A stretch of 64,000 nt of DNA. Source: Pectobacterium zantedeschiae. GTDB lineage: Bacteria > Pseudomonadota > Gammaproteobacteria > Enterobacterales > Enterobacteriaceae. The stretch is taken from NCBI RefSeq assembly GCF_004137795.1, contig NZ_NWTM01000001.1, forward strand, positions 1,663,229 to 1,727,228, read 5' to 3'. Every line of letters starts with the position of its first letter. Positions within the stretch are counted from its first letter, which is position 1. The position numbers and the translations under genes were made by a program. Below, piece after piece: positions 8,917-17,781 of the stretch. The notes beneath the pieces were generated by a model. It worked only from the letters and a program-made list of their open reading frames with translations, was not told where the DNA came from and searched no databases.

Positions 8917-9455
8917 GTGCGTATTTCCTTGGGAAAGTGTTGCAGAAAGGTTTCACATTCCCGAGGAGAACGCAGAGTAATAAAGTGGATATGGCGATAG
9001 CGAGGATCAGCTAAATCTGCCAAATACCGCTTCCGATTTCTTGAATAAGTTTTTATTGTCCAGATTATAATCGACTCCCGACTGAAGAAACTGCGGAGAA
9101 AAGACTCTTTATTACCTGTACCTATCCAAAGCTCCTCTTTGTGCCATGCCCGAAGATAGGCGCGTCTCACCGCTTGAAAAAGCGTACGAGTGAAGCAGTA
9201 ATCAACCCAAATTACGACATCTACATTTCGCCATTTAATGTCGCGGGTTCGATTATAGTTGCCATCCAACACCCAACTATCTGGTTCGATTGCGTTTTCA
9301 AGCCGTTGAAAGAAATCGTCATCCGTTCTTCCTTGCCAGTTGCTTAACCAAAATAATGCATCCATTTCAACGTAGGGCATATCCAACGTTTCAGACAAAC
9401 GACGAGCGAGGGTAGATTTTCCACTTCCACTGGTACCAATAATATTGATTCTCAT
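8904..9455 (-). CDS. P-loop adenylate kinase-like protein (FlaR/topology-modulation type)
   Basis: This 183-residue cytosolic protein starts directly with a P-loop, [20 protein letters not shown], followed by DMPYVEMDALFW, WVLDGNYNRTRDI and VVIWVDYCFTRTLFQAVRR. This is the pattern of small P-loop proteins annotated as adenylate kinase-related or topology modulation protein FlaR. The lid region is basic (RNRKRYLADL). It lies between rhtA and dps, where E. coli has no gene, so it is an insertion relative to that order. The phosphate acceptor is unknown. Confidence 0.75.
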   Translation of the reverse strand: MRINIIGTSGSGKSTLARRLSETLDMPYVEMDALFWLSNWQGRTDDDFFQRLENAIEPDSWVLDGNYNRTRDIKWRNVDVVIWVDYCFTRTLFQAVRRAYLRAWHKEELWIGTGNKESFLRSFFSRESIIIWTIKTYSRNRKRYLADLADPRYRHIHFITLRSPRECETFLQHFPKEIRTYSV

Positions 9456-9749
9456 TATTCATGACGTCCTTTAATAACGCATAATATTTTCAAGAGAAAA
9501 CTGGAGGATAATAACCATTCCCACCCAAGAAGTAATGATATTTATCAATATGTTTGATATTGTTGCAGAGACAATTAAAATATTTCCCTTGCATCACTAT
9601 TCCCACATTATTGATATCAGATAAATCCTGACCACAAATAACCACAATATCGTTATGCTATAGCTATTCATTTGATAGGTAATTCTTTTCAATATTAATT
9701 TTCACCACTGCTATAATTAGTCACGTTAAACAGTAAAGTTATGCACTAA
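9456..9749. other. AT-rich region upstream of dps
   Basis: About 290 AT-rich bases, starting at the divergent kinase-like gene and ending at the repeat element. I see no gene. It should carry the kinase-like promoter and possibly the dps promoter, if that lies beyond the repeat. Confidence 0.4.
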
Positions 9750-9870
9750 ATAATTCGAGTTTCAGGACAAAACGTTAGCGTTTTGAACAACGCAAAGCGT
9801 TGGTCCGCTAAGGTGAGGTTCACGTAAGTGTGCCAAGTAGCGAAGCCAACGCACATGCAACTTGAAGTAT
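9750..9870. repeat. Palindromic intergenic repeat (MITE-like), copy 1
   Basis: The element opens with ATAATTCGAGTTTCA and closes with TGCAACTTGAAGTAT, imperfect terminal inverted repeats of about 15 bases. A second, longer copy with the same ends lies at 60993-61131. Between the ends both copies share GCG-rich stretches and a block ending in AGTAACGTAGCCAACGCA-like sequence, and each could fold into a long hairpin. It carries no coding frame. It sits 38 bases before the dps start codon, so it would be in or next to the dps leader. Confidence 0.75.
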
Positions 9871-9907
9871 GACGTGTATATGAATAATTAAAGAGAGGAT
9901 AACTATT

Positions 9908-10411
9908 ATGTCTACCGCCAAACTCGTGAAATCAGCACCGTCCGAACTGCTTTACACTCGCAATGATTTGGACGATAGCGTTAAGACCTCGACGATCGCG
10001 CTGTTAAACCAACTGGTTGTTGATTTCATTGACCTATCGTTGATTACCAAACAAGCACACTGGAACATGCGCGGTGCAAACTTTATCGCCGTTCATGAAA
10101 TGCTGGATGGCTTCCGCACCTCGATTATTGACCATCAGGATACTATCGCTGAACGCGTAGTGCAGATAGGCGGTGTGGCGCTGGGTACCGTGCAAATTGT
10201 GGGTAAACAAACCTCGCTGAAAAGCTACCCAACCACTATCCATAGCGTCCAGGATCATCTGAAAGCACTGGCCGAACGTTATGCGATTGTCGCTAACAAC
10301 GTACGTCAGGCCATTGGTAAAACGGAAGATGAAGCTTCTGCGGATATTCTGACCGCTGCATCACGCGATCTGGATCAGTTCTTGTGGTTCATTGAATCAA
10401 ACATTGAATAA
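9908..10411 (+). CDS. dps: DNA-binding ferritin-like protein Dps
   Basis: The product is 167 aa, exactly the length of E. coli Dps, and most of the sequence is shared. The intersubunit ferroxidase ligands are all present at the E. coli positions: H51, H63, D67, D78 and E82. The lysine-containing N-terminal tail (MSTAKLVKS) used for DNA binding is also conserved. Dps dodecamers oxidise and store iron and compact DNA in starved or peroxide-stressed cells. The ATG follows AGAGAGGAT. A terminator lies directly after the gene, so it is a single-gene unit. Confidence 0.97.
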   Translation: MSTAKLVKSAPSELLYTRNDLDDSVKTSTIALLNQLVVDFIDLSLITKQAHWNMRGANFIAVHEMLDGFRTSIIDHQDTIAERVVQIGGVALGTVQIVGKQTSLKSYPTTIHSVQDHLKALAERYAIVANNVRQAIGKTEDEASADILTAASRDLDQFLWFIESNIE

Positions 10412-10441
10412 TCGACGTTATCGTCCCGCGAATGCTTTCAA

Positions 10442-10461
10442 GGCTGCTTAGGCAGCCTTTT
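10442..10461 (+). terminator. Rho-independent terminator of dps
   Basis: GGCTGC and GCAGCC form a stem with loop TTAG, followed by five T, about 30 bases after the dps stop. Confidence 0.9.
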
Positions 10462-10808
10462 TACTCATCGAAAAATCCAGTCAGATTCCCTTCTCCTTCG
10501 TTCGATCTGCACAAACTACGCATTTTATCCGTTAATACGCTCAAAAAATTAGCTTTTGCCTCCATTAATTGGCCATAACGCTAATCAACGGTTGTTTCCC
10601 TCGTGTAAATCAGTTAATCATAACAGCGCCTTACCTTAGCGAATCGGAGATGAAAATTTCACCGCCTGCAAGGTAATAAAATAAAAACAACAGGTTAAGC
10701 ACAACGTATGATAACTGACCTAATGTTCTAACGGGTGCCACTTTCGTACTATGCTTAAAACGCCTGTAAAACAAAAAGCTCCCACAACTGCTAAATAGGA
10801 AGGATTTG
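10462..10808. promoter_or_regulatory. glnH upstream region
   Basis: About 350 bases between the dps terminator and glnH, which must hold the glnHPQ promoter. In E. coli this operon has an NtrC-controlled sigma-54 promoter. I looked for TGGCAC-N5-TTGCW on the plus strand and did not find a convincing match. Confidence 0.45.
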
Positions 10809-11555
10809 ATGAAATCACTACTTAAGGCCTCTTTGGCTGCATTGACGCTGATGATGAGCGTATCCAGCTTTGCCGCTGAGAAAGAATTGATTGTCGCAAC
10901 AGACACCGCTTTCGTCCCTTTTGAATTCAAACAAGGCGACAAGTACGTCGGTTTTGACATCGACCTCTGGGATGCTATCGCGAAACAGCTCAACCTGAAG
11001 TACACCCTGAAGCCAATGGACTTCGGCGGCATTATTCCTGCCCTGCAAACGCGTAACATCGATCTGGCGCTCGCAGGCATAACCATTACCGACGAGCGTA
11101 AAAAAGCAATCGATTTCTCTGACGGTTACTACAACAGCGGTCTGCTGGTGATGGTTAAAGCGGACAACAACGACATCAAAGGCGAGCAGGACTTGACCGG
11201 TAAAGTGGTTGCGGTGAAGAGTGGAACCGGCTCCGTTGATTACGCGAAAGCCAATATCAAAACCAAAGATCTGCGCCAGTTCCCAAATATCGATAATGCC
11301 TATATGGAACTGGGCACCAACCGTGCTGACGCTGTGCTGCACGATACGCCAAACATTCTCTACTTCATCAAAACCGCAGGCAACGGCCAGTTTAAAGCGG
11401 TAGGTGATTCTATTAAAGCCCAGCAATACGGCATCGCGTTCCCGAAAGGCAGCAACGAGCTGCGTGAAAAAGTGAACGGTGCCCTGAAAACACTGCGTGA
11501 AAACGGCACTTATGCTGAAATCTACAAGAAGTGGTTTGGCGTAGAACCTAAGTAA
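10809..11555 (+). CDS. glnH: Glutamine-binding periplasmic protein GlnH
   Basis: The 248-residue precursor has a signal peptide ([22 protein letters not shown]) and the type II periplasmic binding fold. The mature sequence follows E. coli GlnH closely: [62 protein letters not shown], and [11 protein letters not shown]. It delivers glutamine to GlnPQ. The ATG follows AGGAAGGA at 4-5 bases; an adjacent upstream TTG is not the start. It is the first gene of glnHPQ, 26 bases before glnP. Confidence 0.97.
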   Translation: MKSLLKASLAALTLMMSVSSFAAEKELIVATDTAFVPFEFKQGDKYVGFDIDLWDAIAKQLNLKYTLKPMDFGGIIPALQTRNIDLALAGITITDERKKAIDFSDGYYNSGLLVMVKADNNDIKGEQDLTGKVVAVKSGTGSVDYAKANIKTKDLRQFPNIDNAYMELGTNRADAVLHDTPNILYFIKTAGNGQFKAVGDSIKAQQYGIAFPKGSNELREKVNGALKTLRENGTYAEIYKKWFGVEPK

Positions 11556-11581
11556 TTGCCGATTTAATCTGGAGATATTCC

Positions 11582-12241
11582 ATGCAGTTTGACTGGAGTG
11601 CCATTTGGCCTTCTCTGCCCCTCCTAATGGAAGGGGCAAAAATGACGTTGTTGATTTCTGTTCTGGGTCTGCTTGGCGGCCTGGTGATTGGCGTTGTCGC
11701 GGGTTTTGCCCGCGCCTACGGCGGCTGGTTTTCCAGCCGCATTTCGCTCGTTTTTATCGAAATTATTCGCGGTACCCCAATTGTTGTACAGGTGATGTTT
11801 ATTTACTTTGCCTTGCCGATGATTTTCACGTCCGTACGAATTGACCCTTTTGCCGCCGCCGTGGTGACCATCATGATTAACTCCGGTGCTTATATCGCGG
11901 AAATTACCCGTGGCTCGGTATTGTCAATTCATAACGGCTTCCGTGAAGCGGGTCTGGCTCTTGGGCTATCTCGCAGCGCGACGTTACGTCATGTAATTGC
12001 CCCACTCGCCCTGCGCCGTATGCTGCCACCGCTGGGTAACCAGTGGATCATCAGCATCAAAGATACCTCACTGTTTATTGTCATCGGCGTGGCTGAACTC
12101 ACGCGTTCGGGTCAGGAAATCATCGCGGGCAACTTCCGTGCGCTGGAAATCTGGACTGCGGTTGCCATTATTTACCTGTGCATCACGCTGATCCTCAGCT
12201 TTATTCTGCGTCGTCTGGAAAGAAGACTTAAGATTATATGA
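11582..12241 (+). CDS. glnP: Glutamine ABC transporter permease GlnP
   Basis: This 219-residue inner-membrane protein (same length as E. coli GlnP) has about five helices and the polar amino-acid permease EAA-like loop [36 protein letters not shown]. The segment [12 protein letters not shown] is the family signature. It forms the channel of the glutamine importer with GlnH and GlnQ. Its stop overlaps the glnQ start in ATGA, showing tight translational coupling. Confidence 0.96.
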   Translation: MQFDWSAIWPSLPLLMEGAKMTLLISVLGLLGGLVIGVVAGFARAYGGWFSSRISLVFIEIIRGTPIVVQVMFIYFALPMIFTSVRIDPFAAAVVTIMINSGAYIAEITRGSVLSIHNGFREAGLALGLSRSATLRHVIAPLALRRMLPPLGNQWIISIKDTSLFIVIGVAELTRSGQEIIAGNFRALEIWTAVAIIYLCITLILSFILRRLERRLKII

Positions 12242-12960
12242 TTGAATTTAAAAACGTATCCAAACACTTTGGCAAGACACAAGTCTTACATGATATCGAT
12301 CTCACCATCGGTCAGGGTGAGGTTGTGGTCATCATCGGGCCTTCAGGCTCGGGTAAATCCACACTGCTACGCTGCATCAATAAACTGGAAGAGATTACCA
12401 GCGGTGAATTGATTGTTGACGGCCTCAAAGTGAACGATCCTCGCGTTGATGAGCGTTTGATCCGTCAGGAAGCAGGGATGGTGTTTCAGCAGTTTTATCT
12501 GTTCCCGCACCTTACCGCGCTGGAAAACGTCGCGTTTGGCCCGATTCGGGTACGCGGTGCAAGCAAAGCCGATGCTGAGAAACTGGCGCTGGAATTGTTG
12601 GCGAAAGTAGGTCTGTCAGAACGCGCACATCATTACCCTTCCGAGCTTTCCGGTGGTCAGCAGCAACGCGTGGCAATCGCCCGTGCGCTAGCCGTCAAAC
12701 CGAAGCTGATGCTGTTTGATGAACCGACGTCTGCACTCGATCCAGAACTGCGTCATGAAGTGCTGACAGTAATGAAAGATCTGGCCGAGGAAGGCATGAC
12801 AATGGTGATCGTCACCCACGAAGTGGGCTTTGCACACAAAGTGGCTTCACGCCTGATCTTTATTGATAAAGGCCGCATCGCAGAAGATGGCGACCCGGAA
12901 ACGCTGATTACGAATCCACCCAGCGATCGCCTGCGTGAATTCCTGCAACACGTATCCTGA
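12238..12960 (+). CDS. glnQ: Glutamine ABC transporter ATPase GlnQ
   Basis: The 240-residue ATPase has all the ABC motifs: Walker [10 protein letters not shown] (around 34-42), Q-loop [11 protein letters not shown], signature [15 protein letters not shown], Walker [14 protein letters not shown] and the switch histidine in VTHEVGFA. Length and sequence agree with E. coli GlnQ. It powers glutamine uptake. It is the last gene of the operon, followed within 10 bases by a strong terminator. Confidence 0.97.
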   Translation: MIEFKNVSKHFGKTQVLHDIDLTIGQGEVVVIIGPSGSGKSTLLRCINKLEEITSGELIVDGLKVNDPRVDERLIRQEAGMVFQQFYLFPHLTALENVAFGPIRVRGASKADAEKLALELLAKVGLSERAHHYPSELSGGQQQRVAIARALAVKPKLMLFDEPTSALDPELRHEVLTVMKDLAEEGMTMVIVTHEVGFAHKVASRLIFIDKGRIAEDGDPETLITNPPSDRLREFLQHVS

Positions 12961-12967
12961 TCAACAA

Positions 12968-12987
12968 GGGGGCTTTTGCCCCCTTTT
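12968..12987 (+). terminator. Terminator of glnHPQ
   Basis: GGGGGC-TTTT-GCCCCC followed by TTTT, starting 7 bases after the glnQ stop. Confidence 0.92.
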
Positions 12988-13023
12988 CTTATTCTTACTA
13001 CCCTAGGCTAGCAAACGCTACGC

Positions 13024-14883
13024 TTACGAATGTGGATATTCACGCTCAATAAACGCTGCAAAATCCTTGCACATTTTCTCATCCCCGAGTTCATTATCTG
13101 CCAGTATACGGCTGCCATCGACCACGCGAATTCGGGCAGACAGATCGAAATCTGCGGCTGGCTGAGGACGACTAGCGGCATGCGCCATCGTGCTTTCCGC
13201 CTGTTCCCAGGCTTCTTCCACCGTTAGATTACAAGCCTGTGCCAGATAGGCGGGATTGAATCCTTCCCCCGTCAGACTACGCAGAGTATCGTCATGGCTT
13301 ACGCTATTACCCGGCAACCAATAGTGCTGCGCCAGATCGGGGCCGATAGCCGGGTTATCCGTCAGATACCCGTCGCGTTGCAGGAAATAGCTCCGTGTCT
13401 GCTCCACCGCCATCAACGCCAGCAGATAGCCCTGATAAGAACACGCTGATTCCATAGACAGCAGGTGCGGGATCGCCAACGTTGGGCGCGGGCTACCGCT
13501 GGTCCCCAGAATATGCTGCTCGGTGTCGCGTGCCAGTTTGGTCATCGCTTCCGGCGTGCGCGCCTCGTCATCCCACGAATAGAGTTGCCACTCAAAATAC
13601 GGCACCAGCAGGATGTGTCGATCATTGAAGGCTCGCATCGGCTGCTGAGTACTGATATCCGCACGGATCAACTCATCAGGAATCGTCTCTCCCTGCGCAT
13701 TCTTTGCATAGCGTTTTAACCAGTCAGCATCGCCCAACAGGCTGTCGCAAAACATGGATTGTGTTTCGGCATAGGCCATCGAGGTTGGCGGAAACTCCTG
13801 CGAAAAACAGGGAGCATTCTGCTTAATATTGGCAAAATGCGCGGCGTGTCCACCTTCATGGAACAGCGTATTAATACCGCTGGCACCGCTACCGATTTGG
13901 TCCGGTTTTGCCAGACTGGTGAAATTAATCCGTGCCGGAACCCATGTTCCTTCCTGCACAAACGGTGGTACCGGGCCGTGCATAAAGCCGTTCTCATATT
14001 TACCTTTGCGCACCAGCAAATCGAGCTGCATTTCTGCACCGTTAAACCCGATACGCAAACGCTTAAAACTGTTGATCCACCGTTCCAGCGACGCAGAGAA
14101 AGGGAAATATGGATCGAGCTGGCGCGTCACATCCCCCGCGCTGGCATAGCGAATATTCCACGGCTGCAGCGCATCTTCGCCCTTTTCATCCGCCAGATTT
14201 TTCAGGCTGCGGGCATTCGCTTCACGGGTTTGTTCTTCGAAAGGATCGAGGATGGCAAAAAGCTGCTCCGGCGTCATCCTTTCCGTTTTGTTAACCTTAT
14301 AGTCAAAATAGTTTCGGTAGCCCATCTGACGAGCAAAGCGGTTACGTAGCGAAACCAGCTCAGGGAAACCATTCTGCAACAGCCACTGTTCGAGGGAACG
14401 CAGCGCCTGCTGAGAACTTTGACGATAGGCTTCAGTGTCATTAGTCGCCTGATTGGTCAATAGTTCCCCGAGCGAGGCGGAAATGCGCTCTCCTTTAGCA
14501 TCCAAATGCGTCATCTCATAGGATTTACGCTTGGCGTATAGCGCACTTTCGGCCGCAATAATCTCATCCATCAGTGCCTGAGCCTGCGGATCTTCAATCA
14601 CATTACAGTCGAAAAACCGATACCAGCCCTGCAAGCCATGTAACAACGCCTGGTCCTCATCACGCGGGCTATTCTCCAATGTTGCAATGTGGGTTCGCAG
14701 CTCAGCCAAACGCTGCGGTTGCGAAATAAAGCGCTTATACGCACTCTCTGCGACAGAGAAACGCTCAGACACCTCATCGTTTCCCGTTCCCATATACAGT
14801 TGCCAAAACAGTTCTTCTTTCGCCTGATGAACCGCAAGATAGTCACGATTCAATGCACTAAAATAGTCCGCTACCTGTTGCAT
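13024..14883 (-). CDS. M3-family zinc metallopeptidase (oligopeptidase F-like)
   Basis: This 619-residue cytoplasmic enzyme has the M3 zinc site HEGGH (342-346) with a glutamate ligand candidate at E373 in AYAETQSMF about 27 residues on, the spacing expected for a gluzincin. The helical N-terminal half and the conserved YRNYFDYKV and late HYWLPGNSVS..DTLRSLTGEGF elements agree with M3/PepF-like oligopeptidases. It probably trims short peptides; the substrate is not evident. It is convergent with glnQ and 86 bases downstream of ybiB on the same strand, so the two could be cotranscribed. The start follows AAGGA. Confidence 0.85.
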   Translation of the reverse strand: MQQVADYFSALNRDYLAVHQAKEELFWQLYMGTGNDEVSERFSVAESAYKRFISQPQRLAELRTHIATLENSPRDEDQALLHGLQGWYRFFDCNVIEDPQAQALMDEIIAAESALYAKRKSYEMTHLDAKGERISASLGELLTNQATNDTEAYRQSSQQALRSLEQWLLQNGFPELVSLRNRFARQMGYRNYFDYKVNKTERMTPEQLFAILDPFEEQTREANARSLKNLADEKGEDALQPWNIRYASAGDVTRQLDPYFPFSASLERWINSFKRLRIGFNGAEMQLDLLVRKGKYENGFMHGPVPPFVQEGTWVPARINFTSLAKPDQIGSGASGINTLFHEGGHAAHFANIKQNAPCFSQEFPPTSMAYAETQSMFCDSLLGDADWLKRYAKNAQGETIPDELIRADISTQQPMRAFNDRHILLVPYFEWQLYSWDDEARTPEAMTKLARDTEQHILGTSGSPRPTLAIPHLLSMESACSYQGYLLALMAVEQTRSYFLQRDGYLTDNPAIGPDLAQHYWLPGNSVSHDDTLRSLTGEGFNPAYLAQACNLTVEEAWEQAESTMAHAASRPQPAADFDLSARIRVVDGSRILADNELGDEKMCKDFAAFIEREYPHS

Positions 14884-14969
14884 GCTATTCCTTCTCTCTT
14901 CAAATGACAGCCGTTTGGCTGTGTGAAGTGGCGCGGTAATCCGCGTCCGAATCCGCCCCGGCAGGCCAA

Positions 14970-15938
14970 TCAGCCAAGGCGCTTCTTAATTGTTGCAACG
15001 GCCTGTTCCATAGTCGCTGCTTCACCAGCAGCAACCAAACAGCAAGCAAGTTGCAGACGAATCGCCTGTGGTATGGCAATTTCACCCATCAGACACTGTA
15101 CCGTCCAGCGCGCCGTGGTTGCGGCATCCTTCGCAATAGGTAAGGCATCGGGCGCAATGCTGATATCCTGCCGAAGTTGCAACACGTTAGTATGTTGCTG
15201 ATGGATAAAATGGATTTCTGGGCAGCGCTGCGGGTTGGCATAAACCTCCCCTTCCGTGCCGTGCATCAGAAGCGCACGCCCAGTGATATCGTTAAAAAAC
15301 GTTCCCACACGAGAAACATATTCAGGGTGTGAAACGCTGGCGATGCGCAGTGCCTCGTTTTCACCAAATGGTGTCGCCACCTTGGCTAGCGTGTGACTAC
15401 TGTTACGCACCCCCATACGCCAGCGTAGCTGTAGCTGACGATCGATGGCCGGACACAGTACAGAGACAGGAATAAATACCGGGCTACCGTTATCAAGCTC
15501 CTGCTGGGCCTGCTCCGCGTTCTCCGCAATCGTCACGCCGAGGTTACGTAAAATCTCTTCGGTGGTAACACGAGTCGGATCGTCGCTTACGCCATGCACG
15601 ACTACCGGAAAACCCAATTTTGCCAGCAGGAGCGCCAACAGAGGCGTCAGGTTAGCCTGCCTCCGCGCCCCGTTATAGCTAGGAACGACGACTGGCATAG
15701 GAAAACCTGCAGGTGGATTCAGGCGCAGCACATGCTCGTCCATCGCCTGATAAAAACCCAGCATCTCGGTTTCGGATTCTCCTTTGATGCGAAACGCAAT
15801 CAACAGCCCGCCGAGCTCCAGATCCGGTACGTCACCGCGCAGCATCGCGCTATACAGTTCATAAGCCGTTGTCTGATCGATGTCACGCGCATGATTCTTC
15901 CCGCGCCCAACTTCTTTAATAATTTTGGTGTAATCCAT
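14970..15938 (-). CDS. ybiB: DNA-binding protein YbiB (TrpD2 family)
   Basis: The 322-residue protein belongs to the TrpD/phosphoribosyltransferase-like fold used by YbiB: an N-terminal helical domain (ELYSAMLRGDVPDLELGGLLIAFRIKGES) and a C-terminal domain with PSYNGARRQANLTPLLALLLAKLG. E. coli YbiB binds nucleic acids non-specifically and is linked to the SOS response. In E. coli it directly follows dinG. Here dinG lies 24 kb upstream on the same strand, so the tailocin and protease island has been inserted between the two. The ATG follows AGAGG. Confidence 0.9.
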   Translation of the reverse strand: MDYTKIIKEVGRGKNHARDIDQTTAYELYSAMLRGDVPDLELGGLLIAFRIKGESETEMLGFYQAMDEHVLRLNPPAGFPMPVVVPSYNGARRQANLTPLLALLLAKLGFPVVVHGVSDDPTRVTTEEILRNLGVTIAENAEQAQQELDNGSPVFIPVSVLCPAIDRQLQLRWRMGVRNSSHTLAKVATPFGENEALRIASVSHPEYVSRVGTFFNDITGRALLMHGTEGEVYANPQRCPEIHFIHQQHTNVLQLRQDISIAPDALPIAKDAATTARWTVQCLMGEIAIPQAIRLQLACCLVAAGEAATMEQAVATIKKRLG

Positions 15939-16071
15939 GCTGGCCTCTTATTTTCGGCGACGCAGTAAAGAACTTATCAATGAAAATAACATGTTTGGTG
16001 CGGTTCTGGTCACTCTGCCACAGAGGAAATTGCTATTGCGTCGTTTTTAGCCAGCGGCAGGAATGCCATCC

Positions 16072-16335
16072 TTACTCTGTACTCCGCACGGGAAAGTACT
16101 TGTAGATGGTTTTTTCTGATACACCGACGACATTCGCCACCTGAAAGCGCGTAGCCCCTGTCGCCAACATCGCTTCGGCACGACCAAGCACATCTGACGT
16201 CATCAGCCGTTTTCGTCCACCGATGCGTCCCTGTAATCGAGCAGCATCAAGACCAGCCCGCGTGCGTTCGACAATTAGTTCGCGTTCCATCTCCGCTAGC
16301 GCACTCATCACATGAAAGAAAAAACGACCTGCGGG
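16072..16335 (-). pseudogene. C-terminal fragment of a Gin/Pin-type DNA invertase
   Basis: From about 16335 down to the stop at 16072 the frame reads like the C-terminal half of a serine invertase: AGRFFFHVMSALAEMEREL, ERTRAGLDAARLQGRIGGRK, and a helix-turn-helix at VANVVGVSEKTIYKYFP. Upstream of AGRFFF the frame loses similarity and soon meets a stop. The whole catalytic domain, with the active serine, is missing, so the fragment cannot recombine DNA. Its broken end abuts a fibre fragment read on the other strand, which marks a deletion junction at about 16333-16350. An internal ATG at 16311 could give an 79-residue DNA-binding remnant. Confidence 0.85.
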
Positions 16336-16641
16336 TATCCCTCCAGAGTATTACCCGACCTTCGTAGTGAGTTTATTCGAGATTGGGATGATGGGCGCAA
16401 AATTGACAGTGGGCGCACAATATTGAGCTTACAGTTAGATTTGTTTAAATCTCATTATCATGCACTTCACTATATCGTTTTTGATAATTACAACAATATA
16501 AATGGCACAAGCGGAAGTCCTCGTAGATATGCATAGGGAGATGATCCAGGGCATTCAAATTATAATATAGATTCTTTGGTCGGAGTGACTAAAACCCGCG
16601 TCCGTAATATCGCATTCAACTATATCGTGAGAGCAGCATAA
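16336..16641 (+). pseudogene. Truncated alternative tail-fibre C-terminus
   Basis: The frame begins without a start codon in YPSRVLPDLRSEF and continues IRDWDDGRKIDSGRT, FKSHYHAL, then after a TAG at 16534-16536 resumes GDDPGHSNYN and ends TRVRNIAFNYIVRAA before TAA at 16639-16641. LPDLRGEFIRGWDDGR and RNIAFNYIVRAA are hallmark blocks of P2/Mu-like fibre tips. Here two conserved glycines are changed (LRSEFIRD). This is the spare half of an invertible fibre gene: its front is missing and its end carries a nonsense codon. Its stop overlaps the following tfa start in TAATG. Confidence 0.8.
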
Positions 16642-17254
16642 TGAAAAACTATTCTATTGAAGTTAACTCAGCAAGAATGAATGAATCAGGTTTTAGCATT
16701 CAGGCGGGTTGGATTACTATTTATCAGGCTCACCCAGTAAGTCAAAAATATATCAGTGCAAATTATGAATATTTTCCTATTGGTGTAGGCATTCCCGCTG
16801 GTAGCTATATTGACGTTCCTGAGCTTCCTTTGGCAGGTTTGGCGCTAAGACGTAGTGTGGATGGAAAACGGTGGGAGTATGTATCTGACTACCGTGGGCA
16901 GACTGTTTATAATAAGGAAACCACTCAACCTCAGAAGGTTACAGAGATTGGAGAGTTGCAAGCCAACCAGACCTTATTGGTACCAGCTTCTGAATTTGAT
17001 AAATGGGAAAATGGGTAACCGATCTGGAAGCTCAACGTCAAACATTAATCGTAAATAAAAAATCAGAACTTAATACCAGGTTGTCTCAAGCAAGTGAACG
17101 TATTCAGGTTCTCAGTGATGCTATTGAGCTAAATTTAGCAACTGAAGAAGAAAAAAATGAGCTGAAAGCGTGGAGAAATTACCGCTTACAGCTCAGTCGA
17201 GTTGATATTAATTCAGAACAGTTTGTTTTTCCTGATATCCCATCCTTAGCATAA
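16641..17254 (+). pseudogene. Frameshifted alternative tail-fibre assembly gene
   Basis: The first frame (16641-17018) encodes residues from MKNYSIEVNSARMNES to FDKWENG and stops. The adjoining frame (from about 17003 to 17254) encodes WVTDLEAQRQ to the family ending NYRLQLSRVDIN. Joining them by adding one base in the A-run at 17008-17011 restores the usual FDKW-x-KWVTDLEAQ block of tail-fibre assembly (Tfa) proteins, giving about 204 residues. So this is a Tfa chaperone gene broken by a single-base loss. It belongs with the truncated fibre end before it. Frameshifting by the ribosome or a sequencing error are alternatives. Confidence 0.75.
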
Positions 17255-17255
17255 T

Positions 17256-17780
17256 TTAACTAACAGGCTCTTCGGGCCATTCAATATCGGGTGCTTTTGA
17301 CGTATCAAGACGCATCAACAGCACCCGATATTTCTTCCATGCACTTAATTTTTTTTCTTCTTCTTCACTTGCAATACCTAAATCAACTGCATCTTGCAGG
17401 GGGATGACATCTTGGTTAATGCGACTCAACAAAAATTTCTTTTTGTTATCTGCCATTTCGATATTTTCAACCTGGGTGTACACTCGCGGAATAATTGATT
17501 CCCCATCAAAAACCCATCCTCCATTAATATCAACACCATCAGGAAAATCGGTTATCTCTGCAACACTCATTTCGATAGGGAAAAATGATGACACATCTTT
17601 TGATAAAGAGCGAACAACATTATCCGCATCATACATTATTTTTAGCGTATTTTCTGAAAAACTATTTTGGCACTCATACCAATCATCTCCTGAATCACTG
17701 ACTAAAAATATTGCGTTGTAATTTGATAGTTCCTTTTTATTTCCTGGCGTATACCTTCTAAATTTAATGAAGTTATTCAT
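17256..17780 (-). CDS. Tail-fibre assembly protein (Tfa)
   Basis: The C-terminal part carries the Tfa family signature: KKFLLSRINQDVIPLQDAVDLGIASEEEEKKLSAW ending in KYRVLLMRLDTSKAPDIEWPEEP. These chaperones fold or cap phage tail fibres and pair specifically with one fibre tip. I choose the ATG at 17780 (174 aa), preceded by AGAGG at 8 bases; the open frame reaches a TTG at 17789. It follows the intact fibre gene with its start just past the fibre stop. It is convergent, two bases apart, with the broken spare tfa, as in two-headed invertible fibre cassettes. Confidence 0.85.
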   Translation of the reverse strand: MNNFIKFRRYTPGNKKELSNYNAIFLVSDSGDDWYECQNSFSENTLKIMYDADNVVRSLSKDVSSFFPIEMSVAEITDFPDGVDINGGWVFDGESIIPRVYTQVENIEMADNKKKFLLSRINQDVIPLQDAVDLGIASEEEEKKLSAWKKYRVLLMRLDTSKAPDIEWPEEPVS

Positions 17781-17781
17781 T

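Noticed and set aside
10640-10800. Sigma-54 promoter for glnHPQ
   Set aside because: No TGGCAC-N5-TTGC pattern in the right orientation was found; only an isolated GTGCCA.
16336-17256. Second inversion crossover site
   Set aside because: No AAACC-N2-GGTTT core is visible in this interval, so no partner site is claimed.
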